Positions 59,175 through 64,000 of a DNA stretch of 64,000 nt are shown here, in pieces. Position numbers and translations under genes: made by a program. The DNA is from Formosa sp. Hel1_31_208 (lineage in GTDB: Bacteria; Bacteroidota; Bacteroidia; Flavobacteriales; Flavobacteriaceae). Location: contig NZ_LT629733.1 in NCBI RefSeq assembly GCF_900104785.1, forward strand, positions 1,086,501 through 1,150,500, given 5' to 3'. Numbering within the stretch: the stretch's first letter is position 1; every line of letters begins with the position of its first letter. Below the pieces are notes generated by a model that had not been told where the DNA came from, did no database searches, and was given only the letters and a program-made list of their open reading frames with translations.

Positions 59175-60800
59175 CTATCCTAAAAATGGATAACGATAGT
59201 CTGTAGGTGTTACAAATGTTTCTTTAATCATACGCGGTGAAACCCAGCGCAGAAGATTGAGAGCGCTTCCAGCTTTATCATTTGTTCCTGATGCTCTTGC
59301 ACCTCCAAAAGGTTGTTGACCAACAACGGCTCCCGTTGGTTTGTCATTGATATAGAAGTTTCCAGCACAATTTTGCAAGGCTTTAGTCGCTTCATCAACC
59401 GCGTATCTGTCGCTAGCCAAAATAGCTCCTGTCAAAGCATATTCACTAGTTTCATCAACTAATTTTAACGTTGCTGAGTAGTCGTTTTCATCATAAACAT
59501 ATATCGTAATCACAGGGCCAAATAACTCTGTACACATGGTTGTGTATTTCGGATTAGATGTCACAATGACTGTCGGTTCTATAAAGTAGCCTTTTGATTT
59601 ATCATAGTTTCCTCCAACAATAATTTCGGCATCTGTATCTGCTTTCGCTTGATCAATATATTTCGCTAATTTATCGAATGAACCCTCGTGAATCACAGCT
59701 GTAATAAAGTTGCCTAAATCTTGAGGAGAGCCCATTTTAAAGGATTTTACATCTTTAATCACACGTTCTCTAACAGTATCCCAAATGTTAGATGGAATAT
59801 AGGCTCTTGACGCAGCACTACATTTTTGACCTTGAAATTCAAAGGCGCCTCTTGAAATGGCTGTAGCGACTTGTATTGGATTCGCTGATTTATGAGCGAC
59901 TATAAAGTCTTTTCCACCTGTTTCTCCTACAATTCTTGGGTAGGTTTTATAGTTATGGATATTGTTTCCAATTTTTTTCCAAAGCTCTTTAAAAATATAT
60001 GTTGAACCCGTAAAGTGTAAACCAGAAAAATCTGGACTATCCATAACGGTATCTGTAATCATTACTGGATCTCCAAATACCACATTAATAACACCTGGAG
60101 GAACTCCCGCTTCTTTAAAGACATCCATAATAATTTTAGCTGAAAAAATCTGGCTATCACTAGGTTTCCAAACCACTACATTTCCCATTAATGCCATACA
60201 AGCGGGAAGGTTTCCTGCGATGGCGGTGAAATTAAAAGGAGTTACTGCATAGGTGAAACCTTCTAATGGACGATATTCTAAACGGTTCCAAGCATCACTC
60301 GTGCTTTCTGGTTGCTCATGGTAAATGTCGGTCATGAACTGAACATTGAAACGTAAAAAATCTATGAATTCACAAGCAGCATCAATTTCAGCTTGATGCA
60401 CTGTTTTGGATTGCGCTATCATAGTTGCTGCATTGATTTTTGCTCTATAAGGACCAGCAATCAATTCGGCAGCTTTCAAGAAAATACCAGCGCGATGTTC
60501 CCAAGGTAGTTGTGACCATGTTTTTCGCGCTTCTAAGGCTGTAGCAATGGCATCTTCAATATGAGATTTTTCGGCTAAATGATATGTTCCAACAATGTGT
60601 TGATGGTCATGCGGTGCAGACATGGTTTTAGTGTTTCCAGTAGAAACGTTCTCTCCATTAATATATAAAGGAACATCAATTTGAGTATTCCACATGTCGT
60701 TGTAGGCCTTTAATACTTCATCGCGTTCTGGAGATCCAGGCGCAAAAGATTTAACCGGCTCATTTATAGCTATTGGTACGTTGAAAAATCCTTTTCCCAT
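59175..60800 (-). CDS. pruA: L-glutamate gamma-semialdehyde dehydrogenase
   Basis: The 541-aa protein is an aldehyde dehydrogenase of the 1-pyrroline-5-carboxylate type. It has VTPFNFTAIAGNLPACMALM, VVWKPSDSQIFSAK, HFTGSTYIF, RIVGETGGKDFIVAH with the general-base Glu, FEFQGQKCSAASRAYIP with the catalytic Cys, and ELFGPVITIYVYDE. The length and the PTGAVVGQQPFGGARASGTN end are family-typical. It oxidises the semialdehyde from proline breakdown to glutamate. No proline dehydrogenase is adjacent. It is monocistronic with its own terminator. Confidence 0.96.
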   Translation of the reverse strand: MGKGFFNVPIAINEPVKSFAPGSPERDEVLKAYNDMWNTQIDVPLYINGENVSTGNTKTMSAPHDHQHIVGTYHLAEKSHIEDAIATALEARKTWSQLPWEHRAGIFLKAAELIAGPYRAKINAATMIAQSKTVHQAEIDAACEFIDFLRFNVQFMTDIYHEQPESTSDAWNRLEYRPLEGFTYAVTPFNFTAIAGNLPACMALMGNVVVWKPSDSQIFSAKIIMDVFKEAGVPPGVINVVFGDPVMITDTVMDSPDFSGLHFTGSTYIFKELWKKIGNNIHNYKTYPRIVGETGGKDFIVAHKSANPIQVATAISRGAFEFQGQKCSAASRAYIPSNIWDTVRERVIKDVKSFKMGSPQDLGNFITAVIHEGSFDKLAKYIDQAKADTDAEIIVGGNYDKSKGYFIEPTVIVTSNPKYTTMCTELFGPVITIYVYDENDYSATLKLVDETSEYALTGAILASDRYAVDEATKALQNCAGNFYINDKPTGAVVGQQPFGGARASGTNDKAGSALNLLRWVSPRMIKETFVTPTDYRYPFLG

Positions 60801-60938
60801 CTTATATTTAATTTAAAAATTGCTTATTATTTGAAAGCTGCAAAGTTACGATATTTTGACGACTATTGACTTAAAGACTATTAAAACAAGGTTAAAATAC
60901 TGCCCTTTTTTTTGTAAGTTGCAATCCTTATAAATGAT

Positions 60939-61943
60939 ATGAACGACGGAATAATTCTTACGCTTGCGTATCCCGAAACTATTGTCTCACATGCTGAAGA
61001 ATGGTATTCGCCACTCTTGAAATTTGTATCTATAGGAAGCAAGAAACACGTAAGAGCAGGTCATGCTGCTTTGGTGTTGATTGATAAAACTACGGGCATC
61101 TTAGAGTATCACGATTTTGGCAGATATATTACCTCTTCGCCAAATGGAAGAGTAAGAGGGCGTCAAACCGATTTCGAATTGAATTTTCATATCATTGCTG
61201 ATATTGAAAATGATAGGATTAAGAATTTGAATGAGATTCTTAAATTTTTAGCAACACATCCCAAATTGACTCATGGTGAGGGTCGTTTATACGCATCTAT
61301 ATGCAAATCGGTTAATTATAAAAAAGCACGTACACATATTACGCAAATGCAAGGCTTAGGGTTTATTAGGTATGCTGCTTTTGTGAAAGACGCCTGTAAT
61401 TGCGCTCGATTTGTAACCGATAGTTTGATTGCTTGTGTCACAGATACTGACATTAAATCAAGGTTAATTAGGTCAAAGAGTTTTACGCCTAGTACGATAG
61501 GTAACGTCGTTATTGCCGATACCGAAAATGATGTCTATGTCGTTTCTGAGCTCGGAGAGATTGCCGAATTCAAATCCTCGGTAAGTAAAGAAAATAGACG
61601 TTTGTTCTTGGATACTTTAGTAGATTATAATCCGAGTTTAATAGGAACCCTTGAGCCAAAACACAATAAAATCAAAAATGACCATGCCCAATGGTTAAGT
61701 GGTATTGCAGCAGGTGCTTGGTTTGAAATATATCACATAGGTAGTGCTAAAGAATTTAGATTTAGACGTATTTCGCCTTATGGAAATATTGATTGTGATG
61801 GTGTGTATACTATTATAAACAAAGGTTTTGATATTCACGCTTCATATCAATTTGTACATTATTCAAACTGCCAGTTTTTCCATATTACTCAACAATCAGA
61901 AACCTATAGGTTTGAGTTTGTAGATCATTATAACGCAGTCTAG
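60939..61943 (+). CDS. DUF6695-like protein, possible papain-like fold
   Basis: The 334-aa protein starts GIILTLAYPETIVSHAEEWY and has KHVRAGHAALVLIDKTTG and FVKDACNCARFVTDSLIAC. The separated His (GHAALVLID) and Cys (NCARFV) in this order suggest a circularly permuted NlpC/P60 or LRAT-like papain fold. The family (I believe DUF6695) is common in Flavobacteriia without known function. The second half (about 230-334) looks like a beta-domain (ISGIAAGAWFEIYHIG). No signal peptide is seen. It is convergent with apaG, overlapping by 4 bases. Confidence 0.65.
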   Translation: MNDGIILTLAYPETIVSHAEEWYSPLLKFVSIGSKKHVRAGHAALVLIDKTTGILEYHDFGRYITSSPNGRVRGRQTDFELNFHIIADIENDRIKNLNEILKFLATHPKLTHGEGRLYASICKSVNYKKARTHITQMQGLGFIRYAAFVKDACNCARFVTDSLIACVTDTDIKSRLIRSKSFTPSTIGNVVIADTENDVYVVSELGEIAEFKSSVSKENRRLFLDTLVDYNPSLIGTLEPKHNKIKNDHAQWLSGIAAGAWFEIYHIGSAKEFRFRRISPYGNIDCDGVYTIINKGFDIHASYQFVHYSNCQFFHITQQSETYRFEFVDHYNAV

Positions 61944-62326
61944 TTTTGTGCAAAAGGAGCACTCAATTTAAAAGAAGGTATGATCACTTTAAATTTGTTT
62001 GTATTTGTGAAGTTTACCATGTTATAATGGCCTTGCATGGCTCCAAATGGAGAAGTTAATAGACAACCAGAATTATAAGTGTGAGATTCACCAGGTTTCA
62101 AGACTGGTTTTTTACCAATCACTCCTTCGCCTTCAACAATTTCAGTATTATTTAAAGCGTCCAAGATTTTCCAATATCTCGAATTTAATTGAACAGAATC
62201 TTTACTCTGGTTCTCAATAGTCACTTTATAACCAAAAGCAAAGTGTACTTTATAGTTTTTATAAAATGTACCCTCGAAAGATGTTTCGATAGATATTTTT
62301 ATTCCGCTTGTGACTTGTTGAACCAT
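61940..62326 (-). CDS. apaG: ApaG-family protein
   Basis: The 128-aa protein is an all-beta ApaG domain (DUF525). It has IKISIETSFEGTFY, FAFGYKVTIENQSKDSVQLN, SRYWKILDALN, VEGEGVIGKKPVLKPGESHT and GCLLTSPFGAMQGHYNMVN. ApaG binds small ligands with an Ig-like fold and was linked to Co2+ and Mg2+ effects in Salmonella. The real role is unclear. It is one of the most conserved copies I see here and of normal length. It is downstream of the PLP decarboxylase gene on the same strand, about 100 bases apart. Confidence 0.92.
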   Translation of the reverse strand: MVQQVTSGIKISIETSFEGTFYKNYKVHFAFGYKVTIENQSKDSVQLNSRYWKILDALNNTEIVEGEGVIGKKPVLKPGESHTYNSGCLLTSPFGAMQGHYNMVNFTNTNKFKVIIPSFKLSAPFAQN

Positions 62327-62423
62327 GAGTGTATCTCAATAATAGCTTACAAAAATAACCATTTTGCGCCTAAATTGATCGCTTTTTTAAAATTAAGCAA
62401 TTTTTTAACACTTTTTAGAATAA

Positions 62424-63800
62424 CTACCGATTATGGGTTAATAAATCAGTTGAACTCGTAAATGATTCAATAGTTTTGAAAAAATTAAGGATGTCTGCTT
62501 CTTGTAATAAGGTGTTGATAGTCACCATTCTAACAAAGTCTTGGTTTCTAAACTTTCCGAAGCCAACCATTAGTTTTGAGTCTTCATATAGCGATGTGCA
62601 TAAGGTTTTGGCCGAAATAGTTTTGTAATTGAAACATACTGAAATGGAATTTTCAAAGCTATATAAAGTATAGTCTGCATGGTTATTGATGTACTTACGG
62701 GCAAGTGCTGCTAATTTAAATTGATGATTAACAATGGATTCGAGTCCGATATTTCCAACCGATTTCCATAATGTCCATAATTTTAAAGCATCGTTTCTTC
62801 GCCCGCATTGTAAAGAGGTTTTTCCTAAATTGAAATCGTCATCATTGGTTTGATAGAGATACTCTGCTTCATTAGAAAAAGATTGGTATAAATTATTCTT
62901 GTTTTTGGTCACAATAATTGAACAACTCAAAGGAGTTCCCAGCATTTTATGGGCATTTACGCTAAACGAATCGGAGTGCTCAATACCTTTTACTAGACTT
63001 TTATATTGCGTGCTAAAAATAACTGCTCCGCAATATGCACCATCCAAATGCAACCAAACATCGTGTTTTCTACAAATAATACTTATCTTTTCGACATCAT
63101 CAAAAGCGCCTAGTACTGTAGTGCCAGCAGTAGCATTTACGAAAAAGGGTTGCAAGCCATTTTCGATATCCTTTGATATCTGCGTATCGAGGTCTTCGGC
63201 AAGCATTTCTCCACGATCATTTGTTTTAATTGTTCTCACTTGGTCGCGTCCAACGCCGATAAAAGAAGCGTTTTTAGTAATCGAATAATGTGATTCTTCC
63301 GAAGTATATAGGGTCATTGTGTTTGAAATCCCTTTGTTTCTGGCCGCTGGATTATATTTATCACGTGCCATTAAAACAGCCATGTAATTACTCATAGAAC
63401 CCCCAGGAGCAAATGTACCATCTGCCGATTTTGGATAGTTAATCATCTCGCATATCTTATGCAATATAACTTTTTCAATACCTACTTGTGGTCCCGCAAC
63501 TTTGTATGTGTACATACTATTATTTAACATTACGGCAAGCAAATCCCCGAGGGTTGCACGACTAATGCGTCCACCAAATAACTGATTAAAAAAAGATGTT
63601 GAAGCAGTTTTTGGTGTTGACTTAATGATGTCTGTTACTGTTTTTTTGAAGTCCTTATCAACAATCGGGTCATCATTAAGCTGTAAATTCAGGGTGTCGA
63701 AAAGCTCAGTAGTATTAATAGGAGTAGCTACGGGATTGTTTTGTTCTTCGGAAATCAAGACTTCTACGAGTTCGTTAAACAGTTGTAAATCCTTTAACAT
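62424..63800 (-). CDS. Group II PLP-dependent amino acid decarboxylase
   Basis: The 458-aa protein has the family blocks ADGTFAPGGSMSNYMAVLMA, VNATAGTTVLGAFDDVEKIS, VWLHLDGAYCGAVIF and SFSVNAHKMLGTPLSCSIIV, with the PLP lysine in NAHKML and the Asp in LHLDGA. It is in the glutamate/aspartate/cysteine-sulfinate decarboxylase group. The substrate cannot be fixed by eye. The C-terminal end is short. It is cytoplasmic. An upstream gene at the window edge is on the same strand with a 24-base gap, so they may be cotranscribed. Confidence 0.85.
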   Translation of the reverse strand: MLKDLQLFNELVEVLISEEQNNPVATPINTTELFDTLNLQLNDDPIVDKDFKKTVTDIIKSTPKTASTSFFNQLFGGRISRATLGDLLAVMLNNSMYTYKVAGPQVGIEKVILHKICEMINYPKSADGTFAPGGSMSNYMAVLMARDKYNPAARNKGISNTMTLYTSEESHYSITKNASFIGVGRDQVRTIKTNDRGEMLAEDLDTQISKDIENGLQPFFVNATAGTTVLGAFDDVEKISIICRKHDVWLHLDGAYCGAVIFSTQYKSLVKGIEHSDSFSVNAHKMLGTPLSCSIIVTKNKNNLYQSFSNEAEYLYQTNDDDFNLGKTSLQCGRRNDALKLWTLWKSVGNIGLESIVNHQFKLAALARKYINNHADYTLYSFENSISVCFNYKTISAKTLCTSLYEDSKLMVGFGKFRNQDFVRMVTINTLLQEADILNFFKTIESFTSSTDLLTHNR

Positions 63801-63824
63801 ATTTTATGACGATTCTTTATGAGT

Positions 63825-64000
63825 TTAATTTGAAATATCTACTGAAGTTGCTTCACCAAATCCGATAAGTTCATCAAAACGGGCGCCAAGATCTCTGTAA
63901 TACACCAGCACTTTATAGTTGTTCTCAGTTTGCCAAAAGTCACCACTAATTCTACCTTCGTCTAGATTGCCATTTGCATCGACCACAACATATTTATAAT
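63825..64000 (-). CDS. C-terminal end of an unknown protein (5' part outside window)
   Basis: On the minus strand the frame enters from the right edge and reads YKYVVVDANGNLDEGRISGD, then FWQTENNYKVLVYYRDLGA, and ends EATSVDISN before TAA at 63825-63827. It is 57 residues long here. No family is recognised from this fragment. It runs into the decarboxylase gene 24 bases downstream. Confidence 0.6.
   Translation of the reverse strand, partial: YKYVVVDANGNLDEGRISGDFWQTENNYKVLVYYRDLGARFDELIGFGEATSVDISN

Overview
The window is AT-rich DNA from a member of the Bacteroidota, almost certainly a marine-type Flavobacteriaceae. The evidence is type IX secretion (T9SS) sorting domains of types A and B, a SprB-like adhesin followed by a PorP/SprF partner, PorT, the lipoprotein form of TamA (TamL), a short single sigma-70 (RpoD, 287 aa), an AccD without its zinc ribbon, flavobacterial TAnnTTTG -7 boxes, and very few Shine-Dalgarno sites. 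No rRNA, tRNA, CRISPR array, transposase or integrase was recognised. All calls come from reading the sequence; no database search was run.

Region 1 (about 1-23.9 kb) is accessory. From 1 to 11 kb every gene lies on the minus strand: a PLD-like nuclease (partial), a NERD-domain protein, a lipoprotein, a stand-alone DUF4157 (eCIS-type) protein, an overlapping pair of HIRAN-domain protein and HipA-like kinase, an alpha/beta-hydrolase lipoprotein, two tandem DUF6090 membrane proteins and a Fic protein. Between many of these genes lies a family of 120-150 bp imperfect palindromes, all in one orientation. They resemble a cassette array with attC-like spacers. A second, unrelated family of about 115-nt repeats, five copies in one orientation, fills the gene-poor stretches. 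The Fic gene has a four-half-site dyad operator. A 6-kb SprB-like adhesin gene with its SprF partner (12.4-19.5 kb) follows. Then come a T9SS beta-propeller protein, a membrane protein of unknown function with a Rossmann-like tail, and an M90/MtfA-like metallopeptidase.

Region 2 (24.0-32.1 kb, plus strand) is a tightly packed nonulosonic acid operon: WecB-like epimerase, then LegB, LegC, LegH (NeuD-like), LegI (NeuB-like), LegG (NeuC-like), PtmE and LegF (NeuA-like). This is the gene set for CMP-legionaminic acid, or a close relative, through a nucleotide-activated GlcN branch. No glycosyltransferase is present, so the sugar must be attached by products encoded elsewhere. Surface glycans or T9SS-exported adhesins are plausible acceptors.

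Region 3 (32.1-64 kb) is mostly core genome: rpe, rpoD, pnp, rpsO, accD, fbaA, tamL, a TrmH-family methyltransferase, porT, ubiE, trkA-trkH, an aspartate aminotransferase, a fatty acid desaturase, rsmG, a DUF6029 barrel, a TlpA-like thioredoxin, an Omp28-like lipoprotein, a T9SS-exported esterase-like protein, pruA, a DUF6695-like protein, apaG and a group II PLP decarboxylase. It also holds a few lineage-specific lipoproteins and small membrane proteins. Several strong intrinsic terminators separate these units.
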